Below, piece after piece: positions 26,182 to 33,993 of a DNA stretch of 64,000 bases (its first letter is position 1; each line of letters begins with the position of its first letter). The notes beneath the pieces are model-generated. The model ran no database searches and was not told where the DNA came from. It was given only the letters and a program-made list of their open reading frames with translations. This DNA comes from Bacillota bacterium (GTDB taxonomy: Bacteria; Bacillota; Sulfobacillia; JABLXB01), in contig JABLXB010000001.1 of the NCBI GenBank assembly GCA_013178305.1, positions 328,203 through 392,202 of the forward strand, written 5' to 3'. A program made the position numbers and the translations under genes.

Positions 26182-27382
26182 CGGCCTCACCCCTGATCGC
26201 CGCCTCGACGCACTCCCGTAGGCTGCGGATTATGAAGTCCATGCCGCGCCGTTTGGAGTAGTAGGCGCACTTGAACGACTCGGTGACGCCCACCTTGCCC
26301 GAGAGGTGGTGGAAGCAAGGCTGGTCCATGCAGGTCTGGTCGACTATGTGGCCACCCGCGCTCCTGATGATCTGCAAAAGACCCATCCGCCTGGCGAGTT
26401 CGAGCGTCGTGGAGGACGTCATGATCCAGAGCTCAGCCTTGAGCTTCTTCCTCTCGACCATTCTCGCGATCTCACGGACCTGCGAGATCGTGAAGTGCGG
26501 GCACCCGAACAGGGCGAAATCCACCTTCCCCGGCGGCTTCGAAATCGAATCGCGGGTCTCCTGGAGGTCCTCTCTGGTGATCACCACGCGCTGTTTCGGC
26601 GACCCACCCCCGAAGGCGGCCTCGACCGTCGGGGCCTCGGGTGTGACGCCGGCGACGTGGTACATGGGCACCGCGCCCGCGGTGTTAAGCTCCGCCCCCA
26701 GATTCATCAATCCCTCGGGGCTGGGAGTCCGCGGCATCCCAACGAACACCGGCACGCCATAGGCCACCTTGCGCGGCAGGCAATAGCCGAGCAGCCGGTA
26801 GTCGAAGTCGTCCTCGATCTCGGCCTGGACTTCGACCAGTACCTCGCCGCGCCGGTTTTCGTCAAGCAAGAGGCCGTATTCCGGGACCCTCCCCGTCACC
26901 GCTGCGCACAGCGCGCTCTGCGCGGCCTCGCGGTTCGTACGCGCGCCCCAGACGGAGTTTACGTACGGTGTCGCGCTGGACTCCGAGAACGCCACGATCT
27001 CGCCGAATCGCGGGATGTTGTCCATGAGGTACGGCGTGCAGCTATATGTCAGCAGCGCGCCCACCGCCTTGTACGCCCTCCTCGTGCGGGTGATTATCTC
27101 GACGTCCGCCTCCGAGAGGCTCGTTACCTCCTGGAAATACTCGAGGTTGAAGCCCGGGTTGATCGTCGGCGGGACGCGGCAGGTGGCGCCGCCTCCCACC
27201 AGCTTCTCGACGAACCACAGGTCGGCTTCCTGGTTGCTCAACGCCACGTGGGCGCGGCTCACCGGAACCATCCGCTCGGCGCCGAACGCCTCGCCGATGG
27301 CGACCTGTACCTTCATTGCCGTGGCGACGCCCGGCCCGTACTTGCCGTCCAGCATCGCCCTTTCTTCACCGGTCAGGTGCAC
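26174..27382 (-). CDS. Aconitase X catalytic subunit, module 1 (402 aa)
   Basis: A full-length AcnX (DUF521) large subunit. Motifs include MLDGKYGPGVATAMKVQVAI, SRAHVALS, TYSCTPYL, AFSESSATPYVNSVWGARTNRE, and candidate Fe-S cysteines in FGCPHFT and QTCMDQPC. Characterised AcnX enzymes are hydro-lyases (cis-3-hydroxy-L-proline dehydratase, phosphomevalonate dehydratase). The GTG start at 27382 follows GGGAG. It lies 25 nt after the canonical urocanase, so the product or substrate is probably tied to urocanate. I infer a dehydratase for a hydroxylated imidazole acid; a hydroxyproline role is the main alternative, but no proline-reductase or P4C genes are seen here. Confidence 0.9.
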   Translation of the reverse strand: MHLTGEERAMLDGKYGPGVATAMKVQVAIGEAFGAERMVPVSRAHVALSNQEADLWFVEKLVGGGATCRVPPTINPGFNLEYFQEVTSLSEADVEIITRTRRAYKAVGALLTYSCTPYLMDNIPRFGEIVAFSESSATPYVNSVWGARTNREAAQSALCAAVTGRVPEYGLLLDENRRGEVLVEVQAEIEDDFDYRLLGYCLPRKVAYGVPVFVGMPRTPSPEGLMNLGAELNTAGAVPMYHVAGVTPEAPTVEAAFGGGSPKQRVVITREDLQETRDSISKPPGKVDFALFGCPHFTISQVREIARMVERKKLKAELWIMTSSTTLELARRMGLLQIIRSAGGHIVDQTCMDQPCFHHLSGKVGVTESFKCAYYSKRRGMDFIIRSLRECVEAAIRGEAGE

Positions 27383-27407
27383 GAGTCAGTCTCCCTTCAG
27401 CCTCCGC

Positions 27408-29069
27408 CTAGCGGAGCATCGGTATCTTGACGCCCCTCTCACGGGCCGCCTTCACCGCAATGTCATAGCCGGCGTCAACGTGGCGCGCGACGCCGGTCCC
27501 CGGGTCGGTGGTGAGTACCCTGCGGAGCTTCTCCTCCGCCGTGCTGGAGCCGTCGGCCACGACGACCATGCCCGCGTGGATCGAGTACCCGATCCCCACA
27601 CCGCCGCCGTGGTGCACGGAAACCCAGCTTGCGCCGGCCGACGTGTTGACGAGCGCGTTCAAGATCGGCCAGTCGGCGATCGCGTCGCTGCCGTCCTTCA
27701 TCGCTTCCGTCTCGCGGTTGGGCGAAGCGACGGAGCCGGAGTCGAGGTGATCCCTGCCGATGACTATCGGGGCCTTCAGCTCGCCCTTCCGGACCATCTC
27801 GTTGAACTTCAGGCCGGCCTTGCTGCGCTCACCGTACCCGAGCCAGCATATCCTGGCGGGCAGACCCTGGAAGCTGACCCTCTCCTTAGCCATCTTGAGC
27901 CAGCGCGCGAGCGCCTTGTCCTCGGGGAACAGGGCCAGGACAGCTTCGTCCGTCCTGTATATGTCCTCCGGGTCTCCGGAGAGCGCGACCCACCTGAACG
28001 GGCCCTTACCCTCGCAGAACAGGGGTCTTATGAAGGCGGGCACGAACCCCGGGAAGTCGAACGCGTTCTTGAGTCCGCGCTCCAGTGCCTGCTGCCGGAT
28101 GTTGTTGCCGTAATCGAACACCACGGAGCCCTTCTTCTGCCAGTCGAGCATGGCGCGGACGTGAACGACCATGCTGTCCTTCGCGCGTTCGATGTACTGC
28201 TTCGGGTCCTTCACCCGGAGGTCAGCCGCTTGCGCGAGGGTCAGCCCCGCCGGCACGTAACCGCCCAGCGGGTCGTGGGCGGAGGTCTGGTCCGTCACGG
28301 CGCCGGGGACGATGCCACGCCTGACAAGCTCAGGGTGCACCTCGGCGGCGTTGCCCAGGAGTCCGATCGAAAGCGGCCGTCCGGCTGCCCTGGCCTCGTC
28401 AGCCATCCTGAGGGCCTCGTCTATGCTCGAAGTCATGACGTCGCAGTACCTGGTCTTGATGCGCCTTTCAATCCTGGAGGGGTCGACCTCAACGCATATC
28501 ACGACGCCCTCGTTCATGGTGACGGCCAGGGGCTGCGCGCCACCCATGCCTCCCAGGCCAGCGGTGATGACGAGCCGACCCTTGAGCGTCCCGCCGAAAT
28601 GCTGGCGGGCCATCTCCGCGAACGTCTCGTACGTGCCCTGCAGGATCCCCTGCGTTCCGATGTAAATCCAGCTGCCCGCAGTCATCTGGCCGTACATGGT
28701 GAGCCCCATCTTCTCGAGTTCCCAGAACTTCTCCCACGTGGCCCACGCCGGCACGAGCATGGAGTTGGAGATAAGCACGCGCGGCGCCGCCGGGTGAGTG
28801 CGAAACACCGCCACGGGTTTGCCTGATTGGACGAGGAGCGTCTCGTCACACTCGAGGTTCTTGAGCGTCTCGACGATCGCTTCGAAGCAATCCCAGTTCC
28901 TCGCCGCCTTACCGCGGCCGCCGTAGACCACCAGGTCCTCCGGCTTCTCGGCGACTTCCGGATCGAGGTTGTTACATATCATCCTCATGGCCGCTTCCTG
29001 TTCCCAGCCCTTGCACGAGAGCTGGCCGCCCCGCGGGGCCCTCACGGTGCGCGCTGCAGCAGTCGCCAT
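27408..29069 (-). CDS. hutU: Urocanate hydratase, canonical (553 aa)
   Basis: Urocanase adds water to urocanate with tightly bound NAD+ to give imidazolonepropionate. The protein is typical throughout: NAD-binding [33 protein letters not shown], the urocanase signature [10 protein letters not shown] with its active-site Cys, and [19 protein letters not shown]. The ATG at 29069 has a GGAGG site 8 nt away; a TTG two codons upstream is less likely. It lies after the Liv transporter genes and behind a terminator with a HutP-type RNA site, and leads the segment urocanase, AcnX module 1, FMN enzyme, aminotransferase. Confidence 0.95.
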   Translation of the reverse strand: MATAAARTVRAPRGGQLSCKGWEQEAAMRMICNNLDPEVAEKPEDLVVYGGRGKAARNWDCFEAIVETLKNLECDETLLVQSGKPVAVFRTHPAAPRVLISNSMLVPAWATWEKFWELEKMGLTMYGQMTAGSWIYIGTQGILQGTYETFAEMARQHFGGTLKGRLVITAGLGGMGGAQPLAVTMNEGVVICVEVDPSRIERRIKTRYCDVMTSSIDEALRMADEARAAGRPLSIGLLGNAAEVHPELVRRGIVPGAVTDQTSAHDPLGGYVPAGLTLAQAADLRVKDPKQYIERAKDSMVVHVRAMLDWQKKGSVVFDYGNNIRQQALERGLKNAFDFPGFVPAFIRPLFCEGKGPFRWVALSGDPEDIYRTDEAVLALFPEDKALARWLKMAKERVSFQGLPARICWLGYGERSKAGLKFNEMVRKGELKAPIVIGRDHLDSGSVASPNRETEAMKDGSDAIADWPILNALVNTSAGASWVSVHHGGGVGIGYSIHAGMVVVADGSSTAEEKLRRVLTTDPGTGVARHVDAGYDIAVKAARERGVKIPMLR

Positions 29070-29100
29070 TCTCAATCCCTCCCTGGAGTGGTTTATTCAA

Positions 29101-29137
29101 CAAACAAAACAGGGGACTCCAATACCAGAGCCCCCTG
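29101..29137 (-). terminator. Rho-independent terminator between livF and hutU
   Basis: On the minus strand a stem CAGGGGGCTC/GAGTCCCCTG (one mismatch, 8-nt loop) is followed by GTTTTGTTTG, giving a good terminator just before the urocanase gene. HutP-type triplets overlap its 5' edge, so read-through may be conditional. Confidence 0.75.
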
Positions 29138-29151
29138 TCGCCTTGTGTCTG
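29135..29151 (-). promoter_or_regulatory. Candidate HutP binding site 1 (CAG-N4-AAG-N4-CAG)
   Basis: The transcript reads CAGACACAAGGCGACAG: three NAG triplets separated by exactly four nucleotides. B. subtilis HutP binds UAG/NAG triplets with this spacing next to the hut terminator. The last CAG overlaps the base of the terminator stem. A HutP gene is present at 44.0 kb. Confidence 0.6.
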
Positions 29152-29214
29152 AACGGGCTTTGTCGTCGTTACCTTTGGCTGTTCGCGTTGCCTGGACCTA
29201 GAGTGCCGTTCGAT

Positions 29215-29931
29215 TCAGGCTGACGAGGCGGCTCCCAGGTATGCCTTTTGAATCTCGGGGTCCGTGGAAAGCGCCCGCGCGGGCCCCTCCCTGACTATGC
29301 ACCCCGTTTCCATCACGTAGGCGCGGCTCGAGAGCGCCAGCGCGCCCCGCGCATTCTGCTCCACCAGCAGGACAGTAGTGCCCAGCCTGTTGATGTCCCG
29401 TATCGCCCCAAAGATGGCCTTGACGAGTATCGGGGCGAGGCCCAGGGACGGTTCGTCCATCAGCAGGAGCCGCGGGTTGGACATGAGCGCCCTGCCGATG
29501 GCGAGCATCTGCTGCTCGCCGCCTGACAGCGTGCCGGCCCGCTGTTTCGACCTCTCCTGGAGCCTGGGGAACAACTGGAATACCTTCTCCAGGGTCTGCT
29601 TGGTGCCGGCAGCGTCCCTCCGCAAGAACGCCCCCATCTCCAGGTTATCCAGGACGGACAGGTTGGCGAAGATACGCCTTCCCTCGGGGACCTGGCAGAT
29701 CCCCAGCCCCACGATATCGTACGGTCGCTTCGCGAGGAGGTCAACGTCGCGAAACTTGATGGACCCGCTGCGCGCGCGAATGAGGCCGGAGACGGCCCTC
29801 ATCAGAGTGGATTTCCCTGCGCCGTTTGCCCCGATGATGGCGACGATCTCCCCCTCCTCCACGTTCAAGGAGACGCCCCTCAGCGCGTGGATACCACCGT
29901 AGAATACGTTGAGATCCTGCACCCTGAGCAT
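29215..29931 (-). CDS. livF: Branched-chain-amino-acid-type ABC transporter ATPase (238 aa)
   Basis: The LivF-type ATPase with Walker A (GANGAGKST), signature (LSGGEQQMLAIGRALM), Walker B (LLLMDEPSLGLAP) and H-loop VEQNARGAL. The start ATG shares its A with the stop of livG (TGATG), so the pair is coupled. It powers import with LivG through the LivH-LivM channel. In this cluster the ligand may be histidine, urocanate or a related acid rather than leucine. Confidence 0.93.
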   Translation of the reverse strand: MLRVQDLNVFYGGIHALRGVSLNVEEGEIVAIIGANGAGKSTLMRAVSGLIRARSGSIKFRDVDLLAKRPYDIVGLGICQVPEGRRIFANLSVLDNLEMGAFLRRDAAGTKQTLEKVFQLFPRLQERSKQRAGTLSGGEQQMLAIGRALMSNPRLLLMDEPSLGLAPILVKAIFGAIRDINRLGTTVLLVEQNARGALALSSRAYVMETGCIVREGPARALSTDPEIQKAYLGAASSA

Positions 29932-30707
29932 CAGGCGATCTCCTCCCCTTCACCCAGGTAGGCGGTGATTACCTCGGGATTCGCCTGAATCTCCCCGGGG
30001 CTCCCCTGGGCGATCGTCTTCCCGAAGTTGAGCACGATCACCCGCTCGCAGATCCGCATGACGATGTCCATGTGGTGCTCGATCAGCAGGATGGTCAAAT
30101 CGAGCTCCCGCCTGATCCGGAGGATGAACTCCACGAGATCGGCCGACTCCTTCGGGTTCATGCCCGCGGCGGGCTCGTCCAGAAGCAGCAGCGCCGGGCC
30201 GAGGGCGAGTGCCCGGGCGATTTCGAGACGCCGCTGGTGGCCGTAAGGAAGGTTCCTCGCGATCTCGTCCTTGCGCGTGTCGAGGCGCACCCACTCGAGG
30301 AGCGTGTCGGCCCTCTTCGTGAGTTCTGCATGCTCGCGCCTGAACCTGGGGGTCCTGAACACGGCGTCCGCGATCGAGTAGCCTGCCTGGCCGTGGCAGG
30401 CGGTAAGCACGTTATCGAAAACCGTGAGGTTTGAGAACAACCTTATGTTCTGGAACGTACGGGCCATGCCGAGTTCGGCGAGGCGGAACGGGGGAAAACC
30501 GGTCACGTCCTTTCCGTCGAACGCTATGGTTCCTGTCGTCGGCTTGTAGAGCCCGGTCAACAGGTTGAACACAGTGGTCTTGCCGGCGCCGTTAGGGCCT
30601 ATCAGCCCGATGAGCTCGCCCTTCTCGACTGCCAGGTTGAAGTCATCCACGGCGACCAGCCCGCCGAACGACCTGCTCAAATTCCTGGTGACCAGGATAT
30701 CCGGCAT
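29931..30707 (-). CDS. livG: Branched-chain-amino-acid-type ABC transporter ATPase (258 aa)
   Basis: The LivG-type ATPase has Walker A (GPNGAGKTT), the long LivG insertion GMARTFQNIRLFSNLTVFDNVL, signature region NLPYGHQRRLEIARAL, Walker B (LLLLDEPAAGMNPKE) and H-loop EHHMDIV. The frame is open to 30884, but similarity starts at the ATG at 30707, which overlaps the livM stop (TGATG). It functions as a heterodimer with LivF. Confidence 0.93.
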   Translation of the reverse strand: MPDILVTRNLSRSFGGLVAVDDFNLAVEKGELIGLIGPNGAGKTTVFNLLTGLYKPTTGTIAFDGKDVTGFPPFRLAELGMARTFQNIRLFSNLTVFDNVLTACHGQAGYSIADAVFRTPRFRREHAELTKRADTLLEWVRLDTRKDEIARNLPYGHQRRLEIARALALGPALLLLDEPAAGMNPKESADLVEFILRIRRELDLTILLIEHHMDIVMRICERVIVLNFGKTIAQGSPGEIQANPEVITAYLGEGEEIA

Positions 30708-31612
30708 CACGACCGCCCCCCTTCGCCGGCCCCGGCGCCTGGAGCGGCCGATTCGCCGGGCACGCTCCTCGGCCGGCCGAAACCGCAGAGTGACTGGGGG
30801 CTTATCTCGCGATACCCGAGGAGTCCCTTGGGTTTCGCGATGATTATGAATATGACCGTCGCCCCGTACAGGACGAGTCGCCATTCGGCCACCGCCCTGA
30901 GCACCTCGGGGAGGAGCGTGACCAGGAACGCGGCGAGTATCGAGCCGGTGAGGCTCTTAACCCCTCCCAGTATCACGCCGATTATGAGCTCGGTCGACTT
31001 CTGGAAACCGAACATCGACGGGTGAAGCACCGTCGTATACGACCCGATGAGTCCACCGGCCAGTCCTGCCAGTCCGGCGCTGATCGCGAACACGATCATC
31101 TTGTACTTGAAGACGTTTATGCCCAGCGTCTGCGCGGCCATCTCGTTCTCGAGGATGGCGACGAAGCTGAATCCGTGACGCGACCACAGCAGGTTGCGCA
31201 CGGCGACGATGCACAGCACCGCGATGATCCCCACCAGCAGCAACGTGCTCCTGAATGGGATGCCGGGGAGGCCGCGGGAGCCTCCGGTCAGCCCGTCCCA
31301 CGCCTCGATGAGTCGCGCTACTATCTCCCCCACACCCATCGAGCCGACCACGAAGTAGTCGCCCTTCAGCCTCAGCGTCGGGTAGCCGATAACCAGGCTG
31401 CACATCACGGCTGCTACGACGCCGCCGGCGAGCGCCAGGTAATACGGGACATTGCCGCGCAGTATGAGGAGGGCGCACGTGTACCCGCCGATTCCCATGA
31501 ACGCCGCGTGCCCGAAAGTGAAAAGCCCCGTGAACCCGAACATGAGGGCGACGCCCAGCATGGCGATTATGTTGATTCCTGTTAGCACGAAGACGGATTC
31601 AAAGTAACCCAC
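30707..31612 (-). CDS. livM: Branched-chain-amino-acid-type ABC transporter permease LivM (301 aa)
   Basis: A hydrophobic permease with LivM features: MFGFTGLFTFGHAAFMGIGGYT near the N-terminus, NEMAAQTLGINVFKYKMIVFAISAGLAGLAGG in the middle, and GGVKSLTGSILAAFLVTLLPEVLR towards the C-terminus. The last 30 residues are Gly/Ala/Pro-rich and may be a nonconserved tail. GTG start at 31612 with a GGGGGTG ribosome site. It forms the channel with LivH. Confidence 0.92.
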   Translation of the reverse strand: MGYFESVFVLTGINIIAMLGVALMFGFTGLFTFGHAAFMGIGGYTCALLILRGNVPYYLALAGGVVAAVMCSLVIGYPTLRLKGDYFVVGSMGVGEIVARLIEAWDGLTGGSRGLPGIPFRSTLLLVGIIAVLCIVAVRNLLWSRHGFSFVAILENEMAAQTLGINVFKYKMIVFAISAGLAGLAGGLIGSYTTVLHPSMFGFQKSTELIIGVILGGVKSLTGSILAAFLVTLLPEVLRAVAEWRLVLYGATVIFIIIAKPKGLLGYREISPQSLCGFGRPRSVPGESAAPGAGAGEGGRS

Positions 31613-31625
31613 CGGGCTTCACCCC

Positions 31626-32501
31626 CTACGCCTTCTCGTCAACCGGCTTCCCCATCAGCCCCGTGGGACGGACGAGGAGCACCGCAATGAGCAGCAGGAA
31701 TGAGAAAACGTCGCGGTACGTGGTCGAGACGTACCCCGCGACGAAGGTTTCCGTAATGCCGAGAAGCATCGCCCCCAGGAAGGCGCCGGGGACGCTGCCG
31801 AGTCCGCCGAAAATGGCGGTTATGAATGCCTTGAGAATGATGAGCCCCATGTTGGCGTGAACCGTGTACTTGACGCCACGGAATATCCCGGAGAAACCGG
31901 CCAGGATCCCCGCAAGGAGGAAGGTGTAAGAACAGATCTTGTCGACGTTCACTCCCATCAGGAAAGCGGCGTCGGAGTCGTACGCGGTCGCGCGAATGGC
32001 CTTGCCCAGCCTGGTATAGTTCAGGAACAACTCGAGAGCGACGACCCCGGCAAGTGCGGTCACCAGGGTCAGCAGGTCGATCGAGCTTATCACAATCTCA
32101 CCCAGCTCGAGGCTGGTCTCCACCACGGCTTCCTCGGGGAAAGACCTGAACTTGGCACCGATAGTGACGATGGTCAGGTTCACGAGGAGGGTCGAGACAC
32201 CGCACGCGCTGATGAAGTAGTAGAACTTGGGCGCGTTCCGGAGCCTCAGCGGCCTGTAGGCGACCTTTTCGACGAGCATCGCGAGGCAGCCGGCTACGAG
32301 GACGCCACCGGCGACCGAACCGAAGAATGGGAGATTCACCAGGCTTACTCCGAAGAACGCAGCAAAAGCAGCGATCATAGTGAGCTCGCCGTGAGCGAAG
32401 TTGCTGAAACCCAGTACGCCGTATATCATCGAATACCCGACGGCAGCCAGAGCGTAAACAGAGCCCACAACAAGTCCGTTAACCAGCTGTTGAAGAAACA
32501 T
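31626..32501 (-). CDS. livH: Branched-chain-amino-acid-type ABC transporter permease LivH (291 aa)
   Basis: The LivH-type permease has the N-terminus MFLQQLVNGLVVGSVYALAAVGYSMIYG, the loop LGFSNFAHGELTMIAAF, and the conserved GKAIRATAYDSDAAFLMGVNV cytoplasmic loop followed by FGGLGSVPGAFLGAMLLGITE. ATG at 32501 preceded by GGGGGAACG. It follows the binding-protein gene after a 103-nt gap that holds a hairpin. Confidence 0.93.
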   Translation of the reverse strand: MFLQQLVNGLVVGSVYALAAVGYSMIYGVLGFSNFAHGELTMIAAFAAFFGVSLVNLPFFGSVAGGVLVAGCLAMLVEKVAYRPLRLRNAPKFYYFISACGVSTLLVNLTIVTIGAKFRSFPEEAVVETSLELGEIVISSIDLLTLVTALAGVVALELFLNYTRLGKAIRATAYDSDAAFLMGVNVDKICSYTFLLAGILAGFSGIFRGVKYTVHANMGLIILKAFITAIFGGLGSVPGAFLGAMLLGITETFVAGYVSTTYRDVFSFLLLIAVLLVRPTGLMGKPVDEKA

Positions 32502-32536
32502 GTCGTTCCCCCAATCCGCGCCTGCCCTGCTCCGAG

Positions 32537-32572
32537 GGGACAGGGGGCGGCGGCCATGCCGCTCCCTGTCCC
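32537..32572 (-). terminator. Hairpin between livK and livH
   Basis: Outer arms GGGACAGGG and CCCTGTCCC and inner arms GCGGC and GCCGC pair in the spacer between binding-protein and permease genes. No T-run follows, so it probably stabilises livK mRNA or attenuates read-through. NAG triplets nearby are spaced by three or five nt, not four. Confidence 0.5.
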
Positions 32573-32604
32573 TGTCCCTGTAATACTACGCTATCGTACC
32601 TGCG

Positions 32605-33819
32605 TTACTCCTTCGTCGCCTCGATGAAGGCGAACTTGCCGTCCTTGACCTGGAGGAGCACTGGATGGAGCTTCGGGTTATGCGTCTTGGGATCGAACGT
32701 GATGGCGCCGGTCACCGCCGGGAAGTCCCTGGTGGCCTCGATCTGGTCCCTGACAGCCTCCCTGTCGGCCTTGCCAGCCCTCTTGATGGAGTCCACGATG
32801 ATGTAGAGGGCGTCGTACGCAGCCGCCGCGTTGCAGTCCGGCTCCACGTTCCACTTCGCCTTGAACGCCTTGCGGAACTCCTGGTTCTTGGGCGAGGGAT
32901 CCTCGGGCGACCAGTGGGTCACGATGTAGGTGCCCTCGGTGGCCTTGCCGCCTATCTTGACGAAGTCGTCGGAGTCAAGCCCGCCACCGCCGACGAAGGG
33001 CGCCTTGATACCGAGGTCGCGCGCCTGCTTGATGATGAGCGCGGCTTCCTTATAGTAGATGGTGAGAGCGATCAGGTCGGGGTTCTTGGCCTTTACCCTG
33101 GTAAGGATGGCCTTGAAGTCCTCTTCGCCGCCCTTGATGGTCTCCTCAGCAACGATCTGGCCGCCCCACTTCGGGAACTTCTCTTTGAATACTCCGAGGA
33201 GCGTCTTGGAGTAGTCCTGGCTGACGTCGTAGATCACGGCGACCTTCTTGGCCTTAAGCTTCTCGCCGGCCGCCCACGCCACGCCGCCGCCCTCAACGGG
33301 CGAGGTGAACGAAACCCTGAAGAAGTACTTCCGTACCTGGTCCGGAGCAGGCTGCGTCACCGACGGGTGGATGGCCATGGTGCTGATTGCCGCTACCTTG
33401 GCCTCCTCGACTACCGGGGCCATGGCGAGGCTCATGGAGCTCATGTTCTCGCCCACGATCGCGACCACGTTGTCCTGGTTGATCAGCCTGCGGACGACGT
33501 TCACTACTTCGACCTTGTCGCCCCTGTCGTCGTACTGGACGACCTGGATCTTCTTGCCGAGGACGCCACCCTTCGCGTTGATCTCCTCTTCAGCGAGGGT
33601 GATACCCATCTTCTCCTGCTGTCCCCAGGCAGCTGCATCACCGGAAAGCGGGCCGGTGTACCCGATCTTGATTACGTCGTCCTTCGGCTGGGCAGGCTGC
33701 GGCGCCGGCGCCGGTGCGGGTTTCGCCGGCTCGGCCGGTTTCTGGGCCGGCTGGCCACCGCAACCCGCCAGCGACACGATGATTACCAGCGTCGCTATGA
33801 GCGCTATAACCTTCTTCAC
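32605..33819 (-). CDS. livK: Branched-chain-amino-acid-type ABC transporter substrate-binding lipoprotein (404 aa)
   Basis: A periplasmic-binding-protein type I lipoprotein: signal peptide VKKVIALIATLVIIVSLAGC with lipobox Cys, a Pro/Ala/Lys linker, then IKIGYTGPLSGDAAAWGQQEKMGITLAEEEINAKGG. The frame is open to 33852, but the GTG at 33819 has an AGGGGGTG ribosome site and gives a standard signal peptide. It would capture the transported amino acid or acid outside the membrane. The position between larA and the permeases in a histidine-type cluster makes an imidazole compound a plausible ligand. Confidence 0.93.
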   Translation of the reverse strand: MKKVIALIATLVIIVSLAGCGGQPAQKPAEPAKPAPAPAPQPAQPKDDVIKIGYTGPLSGDAAAWGQQEKMGITLAEEEINAKGGVLGKKIQVVQYDDRGDKVEVVNVVRRLINQDNVVAIVGENMSSMSLAMAPVVEEAKVAAISTMAIHPSVTQPAPDQVRKYFFRVSFTSPVEGGGVAWAAGEKLKAKKVAVIYDVSQDYSKTLLGVFKEKFPKWGGQIVAEETIKGGEEDFKAILTRVKAKNPDLIALTIYYKEAALIIKQARDLGIKAPFVGGGGLDSDDFVKIGGKATEGTYIVTHWSPEDPSPKNQEFRKAFKAKWNVEPDCNAAAAYDALYIIVDSIKRAGKADREAVRDQIEATRDFPAVTGAITFDPKTHNPKLHPVLLQVKDGKFAFIEATKE

Positions 33820-33950
33820 TCGATTACACCCCCTGCGTGTTTTCGTTTCCATTCGCTACCGTCCTGTTGGTACTTCGTTCTGACTCCCTGCCAGATGTGG
33901 TTTCCGCCCACCACTCCCTTCGGCTGCACCGAACCGCCTTTTCTGCACAG

Positions 33951-33993
33951 GTAAACAAAAAGAGAGTAAACCCGTGAATCAGGAACTCTCTTT
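33951..33993 (-). terminator. Rho-independent terminator at the 3' end of larA
   Basis: On the minus strand AAAGAGAGT pairs with ACTCTCTTT and is followed by TTTGTTTAC, a T-rich tail. The stem overlaps the larA stop codon and lies about 130 nt upstream of livK. HutP-type triplets run directly into its 5' arm. Confidence 0.75.

Noticed and set aside
23332-27382. Hydroxyproline catabolic locus built on aconitase X
   Set aside because: AcnX can dehydrate cis-3-hydroxyproline, but no pyrroline-carboxylate reductase, proline racemase or proline reductase genes are present, while urocanases and formimino enzymes are.
32573-32630. HutP-type site before the livK-livH hairpin
   Set aside because: NAG triplets are present but spaced by three or five nucleotides, and the hairpin has no T-run.
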